Source: CAZWSX01 sp964636985 (GTDB taxonomy: Bacteria > Planctomycetota > Planctomycetia > Pirellulales > Pirellulaceae). From it: a DNA stretch of 64,000 bases. Positions within the stretch are counted from its first letter, which is position 1. Each line of letters starts with the position of its first letter. The notes under the pieces are model-generated. The model was not told the origin of the DNA. It ran no database searches and worked only from the letters and a program-made list of their open reading frames with translations. Below, one piece after another: positions 26,016 through 34,960 of the stretch. Where the stretch lies: positions 1 through 64,000 of the forward strand of contig CAZWSX010000006.1 in NCBI GenBank assembly GCA_964636985.1. Direction: 5' to 3'. The translations under genes were made by a program, and so were the position numbers.

Positions 26016-26313
26016 AGGCCTGTCCTCGCCCCTATTTAGACGACGAATGATGATTTCGTTTCGCTAAGCAAACCGCAGGAAACGCTGGCTGCGCAGAATT
26101 GCCCTACGCAATAGATTGCCCGTTCGGATAGGTGGAAGCAATAGATGACGGGCGAAAACGTAATAATTTGCCTTGCTGGACCTGGAACGGGGAGGTCATA
26201 GGTGGCAATCGCACGTCGGTCGCAATACTAATGCGCACGCGTCGCAAGTTGGGCTTTTCAAAGGACCTGCGACGCGCCAGGAATCTGCTGCGTGATTCAA
26301 GAGTTCGCTTGGA

Positions 26314-27309
26314 TTACTTGGAGTCGTTCGGGCTCTCCCTCGCCGAATACTTGAACTCGTCGAGCTTGGAGACCACCCAGGCGACCAGAAATGCGTGGAT
26401 GTTATTGCGGGTTTGCAGACCCGGTTGCAGCAGTTCGGTTCCTTGCAGATTGGTGTCGTCCAACCGCAACCAGATCCTTTTTTCGTTGTCTGGTGTATCG
26501 CTGGTTTGGGTATGGCTTCGTTCCAGCGAGGTGGCAAGCCGTTTGGCGTCGTCAGTGATGGCGCGCCCCTTTTTGCCGGCACAAATCATAATAGGAAGCT
26601 TCTTACCCACTGCGGGGTGAACCAGTGCCTCTTTGTCGATTGCGTATCCTTTCACCGACTGTGGAGGCGACAAAAGAATTAAGGCCTTCACGTCCTGGGC
26701 GTTCTTGTAACTGGCCAGGATCGGCGCATTCCAGTCGAGTACCGCCCAATTAATGGCTGCAATTGCCGAAGCATCCGCTCCAATCACCACGAGCGCCTCC
26801 ATGTTGAGTTCCTCCAGATTGTTCTTCTTCCGGAGGTAACTCTTTACCGCGTCGATGTCGTTCAAGTAGAAGGGAAAATCCTTGCTGGTGAACTTGGTGG
26901 CATCCAACTTTCGTTCGTCGCCGTTGACAATGATGGTCGTACTCGCACCCGAGCCACGCAAGTCGGGCGTGACTACGGCGTAACCCGCTGCTTGAAGGTC
27001 CTTGGCCAGCAACTCGCAGTTAGCCCGCTGCCCCTTTTGGCCGTGGAGGAGGATGATGGGGATCACATTGTTGCCCCCTTTGCCCTCTTTGGTGAGCTTG
27101 GGACTTTTGTAGTACGTGAGGGTTAGTTCAACCCCGTCCTTGGTGACGATCTGGTCGACCACCGGCACGGGAATCGTGGGCGCCGCCTTCGCTTTTTCTT
27201 TCTCCTTTTCGGCCGCCGCTGGGGCCTTGGCGGCGCCTTGCCAGGCGAAACACAGCGATTGCGCCGCGAAGACCACTACCAGCGAGCAAACTAGGGTAAA
27301 TGTTTTCAT
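26314..27309 (-). CDS. Exported alpha/beta-hydrolase-like protein with altered nucleophile site
   Basis: 331 residues with a signal peptide (residues 1-22, ending CFAWQ) and an Ala/Lys/Glu-rich linker. The core has IPIILLHGQKG (oxyanion loop), VVTPDLRGSGAS and a nucleophile-elbow-like VVIGADASA. The usual Gly-x-Ser-x-Gly is replaced by Gly-Ala-Asp-Ala-Ser, so the residue in the serine position is Asp. A late IMICAGKKGRAI matches the strand before the acidic residue. It could be an Asp-nucleophile hydrolase or an inactive relative. It is alone on its strand, about 300 bases upstream of the CHAT gene, and could be co-regulated with it. Confidence 0.78.
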   Translation of the reverse strand: MKTFTLVCSLVVVFAAQSLCFAWQGAAKAPAAAEKEKEKAKAAPTIPVPVVDQIVTKDGVELTLTYYKSPKLTKEGKGGNNVIPIILLHGQKGQRANCELLAKDLQAAGYAVVTPDLRGSGASTTIIVNGDERKLDATKFTSKDFPFYLNDIDAVKSYLRKKNNLEELNMEALVVIGADASAIAAINWAVLDWNAPILASYKNAQDVKALILLSPPQSVKGYAIDKEALVHPAVGKKLPIMICAGKKGRAITDDAKRLATSLERSHTQTSDTPDNEKRIWLRLDDTNLQGTELLQPGLQTRNNIHAFLVAWVVSKLDEFKYSARESPNDSK

Positions 27310-28329
27310 CGCACCAAACTCAAGAGTTCAAGGGAGAGAATCAGAGAAGACGTTTGCCAAAGCCGGGCCGATTCCGCCGCTATCGGCGAAGAAGGCAGCC
27401 TAATTCTAGTGGCCCAATTCCTACAAGTTCACGTTGCCAAAAATGTGGCGATGGCGAATTCGCAGAAGCCGGCGGACGCGGTTGCCGATTTTGAGTTGCT
27501 CGGTTTCGGTTGCTTGTTTTCATCGTAGGTACCACGCGGCGAGCAAGCAAATCGCCGAGCCGCTGCATTTTGGCGCTCAGGGCGCTCCGATTGATGGATG
27601 TGGCGATTGATTCCGAGTGGTACAACCACGCCAGAAGTGTTTTTTGCTTAAGGCGGAATCGCCACCATTATGGAAGGCCGATTCTGCACCATTTTATCGG
27701 GATGAATTCTGCCGGTAGGTTGGCCCGGCCACTTGCGCGAATTCGTAGCTGAAGAGGGGGGAAAGGGAAGCTAAGAGGTGGCAGCACTAAGAGTGATTCG
27801 TTTTGATGGATGAAGTTACGGAATCAGGAGGCGCCACCAAATTCGATACGCGATCGGAGTCAATCGAAGGCGACGAAGTCGTCTGCGGCAACAAGCCAGA
27901 AACAAGCGTAAAGTATTTTAGGAAAAGGCTTTACGCTGGGCGACAGGCGGGCCAGCAAAATTGGTACGACAGATTGTCCCCAGGGAAGAGTCGTCGACGA
28001 AGAATTCGCAAGGACAGCGTTAAGAGTTGCGACCATACGACGTCAGCCGATTTTTTCGCGCACCGGCCACCTTTCTGTAAAGATTTCTTCGCCGACCCGC
28101 CTCAAGGAGCTTGGACGGCGCTGCTAGCACGTTTAGAATCCGAACCGCCTCAAGTCGCCAGCTGACAAAACTCAGGCCACGACTAGAGGAAGAAGATTGA
28201 CCATTGTTCCTCTCCAGAATAGTCGCACTCTAAGCACACAAAAAACCTCGATCCCTCGGGTTCGGGAGCAGGGCCACCACGACGGTGGAACGGGTTGTGC
28301 TTGAGGTCGCGCATAGGAAGCGCTTCAAC
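27310..28329. other. Long intergenic region upstream of dnaA
   Basis: About 1 kb without a convincing gene; short reading frames in it lack coding character. I find no cluster of TTATNCACA-like DnaA boxes and no extended AT-rich tract, so an origin is not supported. One perfect 9-bp inverted repeat (AGCGTAAAG at 27905-27913, CTTTACGCT at 27929-27937) stands out as a possible regulatory site or hairpin. Confidence 0.6.
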
Positions 28330-29889
28330 GTGACGATGGACGGTTCGGAAAAACGTGTTGCGGCTCAGTTTCCCAACGACGAATCCCTCAGGTTGCGGGA
28401 TCGCATTTGGGAACAGCTTGTGGAAAATGTCGGCGGCGAATCGCTATCCTTGTGGATCGAAGGACCACAAGCGATCACATTTGTCGACGGCCAATGTCAG
28501 GTCCAGGCTCGCGATTCTTTCACGGCGGAACGAATTCGACGCGGGGTGGCGCCGGTCATCAAGTCGCTCTTGAAAGAGAGGGATGCAACTGCATTGTCCG
28601 TCACGGTGATTGTTTCGCAGTGCGAGAAGAAGCCCGACCAACGCACGTTGTTTGATTGCAAGTCGTTCGATTGCAAGCCGTTTGATAACCAGCCAGTCCC
28701 TGCGGAAACTCAATCGCCCGCTGGTTCGATGCATGCCGAGTCCGCCGTTGAAACTTTGGTAGTCCCAGTGGTAACGCGAAACACACAAGCAGCGACGTTA
28801 CCGATGGCCGGCAGTTCGGCAAGCTCCGTTCGACCTTCTGCGAACGGTGCGCCGGCGAAACTCCAGGCCACGCTCGATTCGTTCGTCGAGGGGGAAACCA
28901 ACCGCCTGGCGATTCGCGCCGCACGATCCGTGGTCGAGCGTCCCGGCGTTGCTTCGCCGATTCTGTTCTGTGGTCCCACCGGGACGGGCAAGACTCATTT
29001 GCTGGAGGGGATCGTCAGCGGCTGCCGCAAACGCAAGTTGCGAACGCTGCTGTTGACGGCCGACCAGTTTACCAGCCTGTTCATCGAGGCCCTGCAAGGG
29101 CAGGGACTCCCTAGCTTTCGCCGCAAATATCGCGATGTGGATGTTTTCGTCCTCGACGACATTCAGTTTCTTCCGGGCAAGCGCGCAACGCTGGTCGAGT
29201 TGCAGCACACCATCTCCGAAATTGAACGAGCGCACGGGCAAGTCGTGCTCTCATCGGACCGGCCGCTGGCGGAATTGAACGGGCTTGGTCCCGATTTGGT
29301 CTCCCGGATTCAAGCGGGCATGGTTTGTTCGCTCGCACCCGTCGACGCCGCGACTCGCAAGACGATTCTGCTCAACCAAATGTGCGAGCGCCATATCTCG
29401 TTGGAACCAGAAGTGGTCGATGCCCTTGCCGGGGCACTTCCTGGCGATGGGCGTCTGGTTCGGGGAGCCTTGAACCGGATCGAACTCTTGGCCGGTCGTG
29501 GTAGCGGACCGATGAATTGGGGAACGCTTCGAGAAGCCTTGGGCGATCTCCTGAGCTTCGAACGCGCGCCGGTCCACCTCGAAGATATTTCGAGAATCGT
29601 CGCCGACTTCTTCGGAGTTCCGTTGGAATCGCTCCGGTCTGGCTCCAAGTTGCGGAGTGTTAGCGGCGCGCGGATGCTTGCTATGTGGCTGGCGCGACAG
29701 CACACACGCTCCGGCCTGACCGAGATTGGCCGGCATTTCGGGAGCCGCAGCCACAGCACCGTGATCTCCGCGAAGCAGCGGATCGAAGAGTTGCGGCTGG
29801 CCAACGACCTGGTCCCCGGCGTGCGAAATAAGGTCTCCATCGCCGACGCGATCGTTCGCTTGGAATCGCGTTTGAAGGTGAGCGGCTAG
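28330..29889 (+). CDS. dnaA: Chromosomal replication initiator DnaA
   Basis: About 519 residues. Domain I-like helices (RDRIWEQLVENVGGESLSLW) are followed by a long linker with a triplicated FDCK/FDNQ stretch, then the AAA+ core: Walker A GPTGTGKTHLL, Walker B VFVLDDIQFL, sensor-type SSDRPL, and domain IV with the DNA-binding signature IGRHFGSRSHSTVISAKQRI. Standard DnaA has GRDHTTV where this has SRSHSTV, a modest change in the box-recognition helix. GTG 28330 has AGGAAG with a 9-base spacer; GTG 28285 and ATG 28336 are alternatives. The neighbours are not dnaN, recF or gyrB, so this is an isolated dnaA, as in several planctomycetes, or a second copy. Confidence 0.9.
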   Translation: MTMDGSEKRVAAQFPNDESLRLRDRIWEQLVENVGGESLSLWIEGPQAITFVDGQCQVQARDSFTAERIRRGVAPVIKSLLKERDATALSVTVIVSQCEKKPDQRTLFDCKSFDCKPFDNQPVPAETQSPAGSMHAESAVETLVVPVVTRNTQAATLPMAGSSASSVRPSANGAPAKLQATLDSFVEGETNRLAIRAARSVVERPGVASPILFCGPTGTGKTHLLEGIVSGCRKRKLRTLLLTADQFTSLFIEALQGQGLPSFRRKYRDVDVFVLDDIQFLPGKRATLVELQHTISEIERAHGQVVLSSDRPLAELNGLGPDLVSRIQAGMVCSLAPVDAATRKTILLNQMCERHISLEPEVVDALAGALPGDGRLVRGALNRIELLAGRGSGPMNWGTLREALGDLLSFERAPVHLEDISRIVADFFGVPLESLRSGSKLRSVSGARMLAMWLARQHTRSGLTEIGRHFGSRSHSTVISAKQRIEELRLANDLVPGVRNKVSIADAIVRLESRLKVSG

Positions 29890-30108
29890 TTGCGGACGTG
29901 GCGGCTAGCGTCTCTAGCAATTCCATTTCAGTGTGCAGGCGTCTCCGCGGCACGCTGCCGTCTTGTACTTTTTTCACTTGCTCGCAAAAGCGGGTTTTGA
30001 AATCTTGGCTCAAGTTTTGGCCGCTGGCCAAGACCATCAAGAGACATGGCCGGGGTTCACGCGGCGTGCCTTCTGGATTTAGGGCAGACGGTTTGCGGAG
30101 ACGCTTAG

Positions 30109-30507
30109 ATGCGACGGCAAAGAATCACCTTCTCGATCGTCACGTTCTTGTTGCTCGCTGGATCGGCGCAGTTTGCTTGTGCCCAAACGAGCACCGGCAG
30201 CAACTGGTTCCCGTGGACCCAGCAGAACATGAGCTCTTCCGGGCCGGGGCCGATTCAGCGAGGGTGGAACTCGCTCGTCTCGGGACCTAAATACGTCTAC
30301 AACAAGACGGCGACCGCCACGAGCACCGCCTGGGTGAAAACTCGCGATGCGCTGAATCCTTGGAAAGAAGAACCTGCGCCTCCGCCGTGGGAGAACAGGA
30401 AGAAAAAGGAAACCAAGTCGTGGAGTTTGTGGCCCTGGTCGTCGGAGCCTGAGCAAAAGCCACCGCAGACAGCTTCGGATTGGATCGGTCTCGATCGTCC
30501 TTACTAA
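30109..30507 (+). CDS. Hypothetical small secreted protein
   Basis: 132 residues with a classic signal peptide (MRRQRITFSIVTFLLLAG...ACAQ). The mature part is rich in Trp, Pro and Lys (NWFPWTQQN, WSLWPWSSE) and includes KYVYNKTATATSTAW and ALNPWKEEP. I do not recognise a domain. The composition and the strong signal peptide favour a real gene rather than a chance frame. It stands about 220 bases after dnaA and 160 bases before the SelA-like gene, all on the plus strand. Confidence 0.72.
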   Translation: MRRQRITFSIVTFLLLAGSAQFACAQTSTGSNWFPWTQQNMSSSGPGPIQRGWNSLVSGPKYVYNKTATATSTAWVKTRDALNPWKEEPAPPPWENRKKKETKSWSLWPWSSEPEQKPPQTASDWIGLDRPY

Positions 30508-30551
30508 ATTTGCGGCGAGTGCCTTATCGAACGCTTTCGATTCACCTTAGC

Positions 30552-30576
30552 CCAATTGGCACGCGACCAATTGGCA
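30552..30576. repeat. Direct repeat CCAATTGGCA, two copies
   Basis: CCAATTGGCA at 30552-30561 and again at 30567-30576, each containing the palindrome CCAATTGG, spaced 15 bases start to start and about 100 bases upstream of the SelA-like gene. It could be a dimeric operator; no regulator is identified. Confidence 0.5.
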
Positions 30577-30670
30577 TTCCGCGGTGGTCGGTGTTCAATG
30601 GTGTTTCTGCCTTTCGGTTCGTTCCCCGTGTTTGGGATGCGAACTAAAGCGCTCTTAGAGACACCTCATC

Positions 30671-32080
30671 ATGAATACGCCGTTCGGCAACCTTCCTTCG
30701 TTGCAGGAACTCCTGAATCACCCAGCGGCTAAGCCGTGGGTCGAGCGAGCCAACCCGCAGGCGGTCGTCGCGCAAGTGCGCGATTTTCTTTCCCACGTGC
30801 GGGCCTCGGCCGAGGCGATGGCCTCGACGATTCGTCCGCCCCAGCCAGGCGAGTGGATCGATCGTTTTACGGAGTGGATGCAATTCAACCATCCCATCAC
30901 GCGCCGCGCTGTGATCAACGCAACTGGCGCCATTGTCGGCGATCGCTTTGGTCCGCCTCCTCTCGCTGACGAAGCGCTCAGGGCCCAGGCTGGAACGGGT
31001 AGTTGCTACTTTGTCGAATCGACGGGCGAAGCCCACACTCCGATCCTTGCGGAATCGCTGGCCGCAAAACTCGCCGGCGCCGAAGCGGCGTGGTGCGTCT
31101 CGCGGCCTGGACTCGCGAGGTTGCTGATGTTGATGTCGCTGGCGAATGGGCGCGGCGTGGTGATCGCGCGAAGGGATGTCACGGCGACGCATGGCGACCT
31201 GAGTTGGCCTGATGCGATCGAGGCTGCCTCCGCTCGCAAGATCGAAGTCGGCAGCATCACCGGAGCAAGTGTTTCCGAGATGGCGGCCACCGCAAAGGAT
31301 TCGCCTTCGGTCTTTTTACGCTGCGAAACGCCGACCGTGGCGGTGGTTGGAACGGCTCCGACGATGACGCTCAAAGAGTTCGCGGACGCGGCGCACGCGA
31401 TACATGCGACGGCCGTTGCCGATATCGGTTGGGGCGGTCTTTGGGACCTGGCGAAGTTTGGCCTGGAGAAGCAACCGACTCCGCAGGAATTTCTCGCGGC
31501 TGGCTTCGATCTGGTCCTGATGGACGCGGGCGGCTGGCTAGGGGGGCCCGCCTGTGGCATCGTGGTCGGTCGTCGCGCTTTGATCGAGACGATTCGCTCG
31601 CAACCGGCAGCAAGTTCAGCCCGGCCATCCGCTGCCACGCTGGCCGCGCTTGAGTCGACCCTGCGGTTTTACGAACAGCCCGAAAGAGCGGAGCATTACA
31701 TCCCCGTGTTGAGCTTGGTGTCGACGTCCGTCGAAAACCTGCGGCAGCGAGGCGAGCGACTCGCCGTTCAGCTTTCGGGGATTAGCGAATCGGTTCGCGT
31801 CGATGCCGCACCAACCACCTCGCTAACCTCCGGGCACGATCTGCCGGGCGTTCGATTGTCGAGTTACGCCTTGGTGTTAACGCCTGGGAAAGCTGAGGCA
31901 ACCGAAGAGCTCTACAAACAATTGCGGGATGATGGGTTGATTGGCCGAATGGAAGGCCAGACGATCGTTCTCGATCTTCGAAGTGTGTTGCCTGCCCAGG
32001 ATGTACGACTGGCGACCGTTGTCCGCGAAAACCTTGCGCCACCGGTTCCGGCGGAATCGCCTCCCAAGCCTGCAGCGTGA
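30671..32080 (+). CDS. SelA-like (selenocysteine synthase family) protein lacking the PLP lysine
   Basis: 469 residues with SelA hallmarks: an N-terminal helical segment (LPSLQELLNHPA...VVAQVRDFLSHVR), RRAVINATGAIV...PLADEAL matching the RRVINATG...PL block, and GGPACGIVVGRR matching the GGPQAGIIVG loop. The Lys that binds PLP in SelA (GDKLLGGP) is Gly288 here (DAGGWLGGP), so normal PLP chemistry is not expected. It may be an inactive structural relative or use another chemistry. The ATG at 30671 is the only good start. The glutathione peroxidase in this window uses Cys, so there is no local sign of a selenocysteine system. Confidence 0.85.
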   Translation: MNTPFGNLPSLQELLNHPAAKPWVERANPQAVVAQVRDFLSHVRASAEAMASTIRPPQPGEWIDRFTEWMQFNHPITRRAVINATGAIVGDRFGPPPLADEALRAQAGTGSCYFVESTGEAHTPILAESLAAKLAGAEAAWCVSRPGLARLLMLMSLANGRGVVIARRDVTATHGDLSWPDAIEAASARKIEVGSITGASVSEMAATAKDSPSVFLRCETPTVAVVGTAPTMTLKEFADAAHAIHATAVADIGWGGLWDLAKFGLEKQPTPQEFLAAGFDLVLMDAGGWLGGPACGIVVGRRALIETIRSQPAASSARPSAATLAALESTLRFYEQPERAEHYIPVLSLVSTSVENLRQRGERLAVQLSGISESVRVDAAPTTSLTSGHDLPGVRLSSYALVLTPGKAEATEELYKQLRDDGLIGRMEGQTIVLDLRSVLPAQDVRLATVVRENLAPPVPAESPPKPAA

Positions 32081-32206
32081 TTTCCCACGAGGAATCGTCC
32101 CGGCATCCCTACCTTCGCCATCTTGTTACCCGGCGAAGGGTGGTGGCATCGAAGGCTCATTCCGCCATAGGGCGGGCCAAAAAGCCGTACTCAAGGAGTG
32201 CCTATC

Positions 32207-33553
32207 GTGAATCGTCGGTTGCGTTCATCGGTACTCGTACGACAGTTGGTCGCCTTTATCGCCGCATCGCTTTTTACTGGCTCGCTTCTCGCAGATGACT
32301 GGCCGCAATGGATGGGGCCGCAGCGGAACGGCGTCTGGAACGAAAAGGGAATTATTTCTTCTTTTCCTTCGACTGGCCCTAAGGTGCTGTGGCGCCAACC
32401 CATCCACGGTGGCTACGCCGGTCCGGCCGTTGCCAATGGCCGCGTGTACGTGATGGACTACATCACCGATGGCGACCAAACGCCCGATCCCGGAAAGCGG
32501 AATGAACTTAAGGGAACGGAGCGGGTTCTTTGCTTCGACGCCGAAACCGGCAAGGAGATTTGGACGTACGAGTACGACCGGAGCTATCGGATTTCGTATC
32601 CTGCGGGGCCGCGCTGCACGCCGACTGTTGATGGTGACCGCGTTTACACGCTCGGTGCGGAAGGCGATTTGCTCTGCCTTGATGCAAAATCGGGTTCCGT
32701 GATTTGGTCGAAATCCTTCACTAACGACTTTGCCGCTTCGACGCCCGTGTGGGGATTTTGTTCGCATCCATTGATCGACGGTGACACGCTCTATTGTTTG
32801 GTAGGGGGCGAGGGGAGCACGATTGTCGCCTTCGACAAAATGACCGGCGCCGAGAAATGGAAATCGCTTTCCGCGCCCGATGCCGGCTACGCTCCTCCGT
32901 CGCTTGTGAAAGTCGCTGGCAAGACGCAGCTCGCCGTGTTTCATCCGGAATCGGTGAACGGCGTCGATCCTAAAACGGGCGCACTTCTGTGGTCGGCCAA
33001 GATCAAATCGGACTACGGCATGTCGATCATGGCGCCGCTTCAGGTGGGCGACAACTTGTTCGTGAGTGCCATCGGCAGCCACGCCTTGATGCTCAAGATT
33101 CCTGCCGGCAAAATCGACGATGAGCCGGAGATCCTGTGGGAAGGTAAGCCGAAAATGGCTGCCTATGCCGCCAACACCACGCCGGTGCTCGATGGCGATA
33201 CGATTTACGCCGTCGACTGCCACGACAGCGCGCTGGTCGCAGTCGACCCCAAGACGGGCAAACGGCTCTGGCAGCAGTCGTCGCCGGTCATCGGCAAGGG
33301 ACGCGGCAACCACGGCACGGCGTTTCTCGTGAAGAACGGCGATCGCTGGTTCATCACGAACGAGACGGGCGAACTGATCATCGCCAAATTGAGCCCGAAA
33401 AAGTATGAAGAAGTGGCTCGGGCAAAGATAATCGAACCAACCGACGATTGTTTCGGCCGGCTAGTTAACTGGAGTCATCCCGCGTACGCGAACCGCTGCA
33501 TCTTTGCCCGCAACGGCAAAGAGATCGTGTGCATCTCGCTGGCCGCGGAGTGA
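32207..33553 (+). CDS. PQQ-binding-like beta-propeller protein, exported
   Basis: 448 residues. The start GTG at 32207 has AAGGAG with an 8-base spacer. A signal peptide (VAFIAASLFTGSLLA) precedes DWPQWMGPQRNGVW, the usual mature start of planctomycete PQQ-like propellers. Propeller blades are marked by recurrent aromatic repeats such as FDAETGKEIWTYE, LDAKSGSVIWSK, FDKMTGAEKW, DPKTGALLWS and DPKTGKRLWQ. Such propellers serve as scaffolds (BamB-like) or as periplasmic dehydrogenase relatives; no dehydrogenase active-site motif is obvious. It is probably separate from the SelA-like gene, with 126 bases between them. Confidence 0.92.
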   Translation: MNRRLRSSVLVRQLVAFIAASLFTGSLLADDWPQWMGPQRNGVWNEKGIISSFPSTGPKVLWRQPIHGGYAGPAVANGRVYVMDYITDGDQTPDPGKRNELKGTERVLCFDAETGKEIWTYEYDRSYRISYPAGPRCTPTVDGDRVYTLGAEGDLLCLDAKSGSVIWSKSFTNDFAASTPVWGFCSHPLIDGDTLYCLVGGEGSTIVAFDKMTGAEKWKSLSAPDAGYAPPSLVKVAGKTQLAVFHPESVNGVDPKTGALLWSAKIKSDYGMSIMAPLQVGDNLFVSAIGSHALMLKIPAGKIDDEPEILWEGKPKMAAYAANTTPVLDGDTIYAVDCHDSALVAVDPKTGKRLWQQSSPVIGKGRGNHGTAFLVKNGDRWFITNETGELIIAKLSPKKYEEVARAKIIEPTDDCFGRLVNWSHPAYANRCIFARNGKEIVCISLAAE

Positions 33554-33610
33554 TTTGTCACCAAGTGATTAAGACAATCGCCAAAGGTAGTCATTTAGGA
33601 AGGAATCATC

Positions 33611-34927
33611 ATGGAAGCCATCGACAAGCGACCTCGAGACTTGCTTGACAATGGCACGTGGCAAGAACGCCTCGACGCGATCCTCGCACTTATGCGCGAG
33701 ATGTCGGTTCAGACCGACCCGCAGGAGATGGTGAGGATCTATGCCAACCGTTTGGGAAAAATGCGTCAAATGGACCGGCGCGTTTCAGTGAGCCGGCGCG
33801 GTCTTTCGTGGCCGGAGTTCCGCGTCACGCGATTTAGCGAATGGAGCGAAGAACGGAACCCATGGAAGGAGAAAAGCAAGCTCCCGATCCATCGCGGGGG
33901 CATCTTAGCCGACATGCTTTACTCGAATCGCGCCGAGATCATCCACGATTTGCAGCTTGACCCCAACGATCCGGCGGTCCCCTATTTGGAAGGCATGCGG
34001 TCGGTGGTGTCGCTCCCGATGTTCGACCACGGGGAATCGCTCAACATGACGGTGCTGGGGCGCGAGCAGCCCTCGGCCTTCGATGTCGAACAGTTTCCCG
34101 AAATGGTTTGGTTGACTAGCCTGTTCGGGCGAGCAACGTCGAACCTGGTGACTGCCGACGAACTGAAAAAAGCACACGCTGAGATCGACGACGAGCAACG
34201 GACGATTGCCGAGTTACAGCGCTCTCTATTGCCCAAGAAGCTTCCCAAGATCAAGGGCGTCGAGTTCGCGACTCACTACCGCACCTCGCGCGATGCGGGT
34301 GGCGACTACTACGACATCTTTCCCATCGACGATCAGCGGTTCGCCATCTTGATCGCCGATGTGAGCGGCCACGGCTCGCCAGCGGCGGTGATCATGGCGG
34401 TGACGCACGCCATCGCCCACATGTACGACGGCCCGCCGCTGAGCCCCGGTGCACGGTTAGAGCACCTGAACAAGCACCTCACGGCACGTTACACCGGCGC
34501 CGGGGGAGCCTTTGTCACCGCCTTTGTGGGCGTCTATGACGCAGCCAAGGGAACGCTTACCTACTCGTCGGCGGGCCACAATCCGCCGCGCGTTAAATCG
34601 TGCAGTGGAGGTGTGCGGACTTTGACGGGCGCCGGCAGTGTCCCCTTGGGAATTTCCGACGAGTTCCGCTATCCGGAAGCGACCACGCAATTGAAATGTG
34701 GCGACGAAGTCGTCTTTTACACCGACGGAATCGTGGAGGCGATGTCGCCTGCTGGCGAACTTTTCGGCGTGGAACGGCTGGATCAACATTTCGGCTGGTG
34801 TGCCTCGGATAAGCCTTCCGAGTCGGTCGAGAGCCTGTTGGCAGCGGTCGACGCGTTTTCCGGGGTGGCTTTGCCGGCCGACGATCAAACGCTCGTCGTG
34901 ATGCGCGTGGGTGGTAATTCCTGCTGA
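33611..34927 (+). CDS. GAF-SpoIIE type PP2C phosphatase
   Basis: 438 residues. The N-terminal 1-190 region looks like a GAF sensor (LALMREMSVQTDPQEMVRIYA ... SVVSLPMFDHGESLNMTVLG). A linker helix (DDEQRTIAELQRSLLPKKLP) leads into a SpoIIE/RsbU-type PPM phosphatase with the metal ligands in RDAGGDYYD, IADVSGHGSPAA, YSSAGHNPP and YTDGIVEA, and the terminal Asp in DDQTLVVM. Such enzymes dephosphorylate anti-anti-sigma or similar partners. A good ribosome site (AGGAAGGA) precedes the ATG at 33611. A degenerate protein kinase follows 33 bases downstream on the same strand, so the two are likely co-transcribed. Confidence 0.93.
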   Translation: MEAIDKRPRDLLDNGTWQERLDAILALMREMSVQTDPQEMVRIYANRLGKMRQMDRRVSVSRRGLSWPEFRVTRFSEWSEERNPWKEKSKLPIHRGGILADMLYSNRAEIIHDLQLDPNDPAVPYLEGMRSVVSLPMFDHGESLNMTVLGREQPSAFDVEQFPEMVWLTSLFGRATSNLVTADELKKAHAEIDDEQRTIAELQRSLLPKKLPKIKGVEFATHYRTSRDAGGDYYDIFPIDDQRFAILIADVSGHGSPAAVIMAVTHAIAHMYDGPPLSPGARLEHLNKHLTARYTGAGGAFVTAFVGVYDAAKGTLTYSSAGHNPPRVKSCSGGVRTLTGAGSVPLGISDEFRYPEATTQLKCGDEVVFYTDGIVEAMSPAGELFGVERLDQHFGWCASDKPSESVESLLAAVDAFSGVALPADDQTLVVMRVGGNSC

Positions 34928-34960
34928 TGTGCCCACTCTTTTAAGGCACAAAGCGGGGCG

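Noticed and set aside
27803..28165. 120-codon plus-strand frame upstream of dnaA
   Set aside because: No ribosome site and no domain; its composition does not look like a real protein. Left as intergenic.
27310..28329. Replication origin next to dnaA
   Set aside because: No cluster of DnaA-box-like sequences and no strong AT-rich stretch; only one 9-bp inverted repeat.
32225..33313. Long minus-strand frame opposite the PQQ propeller gene
   Set aside because: Its protein has no recognisable domain and is a shadow of a gene with a signal peptide, a good ribosome site and clear repeats.
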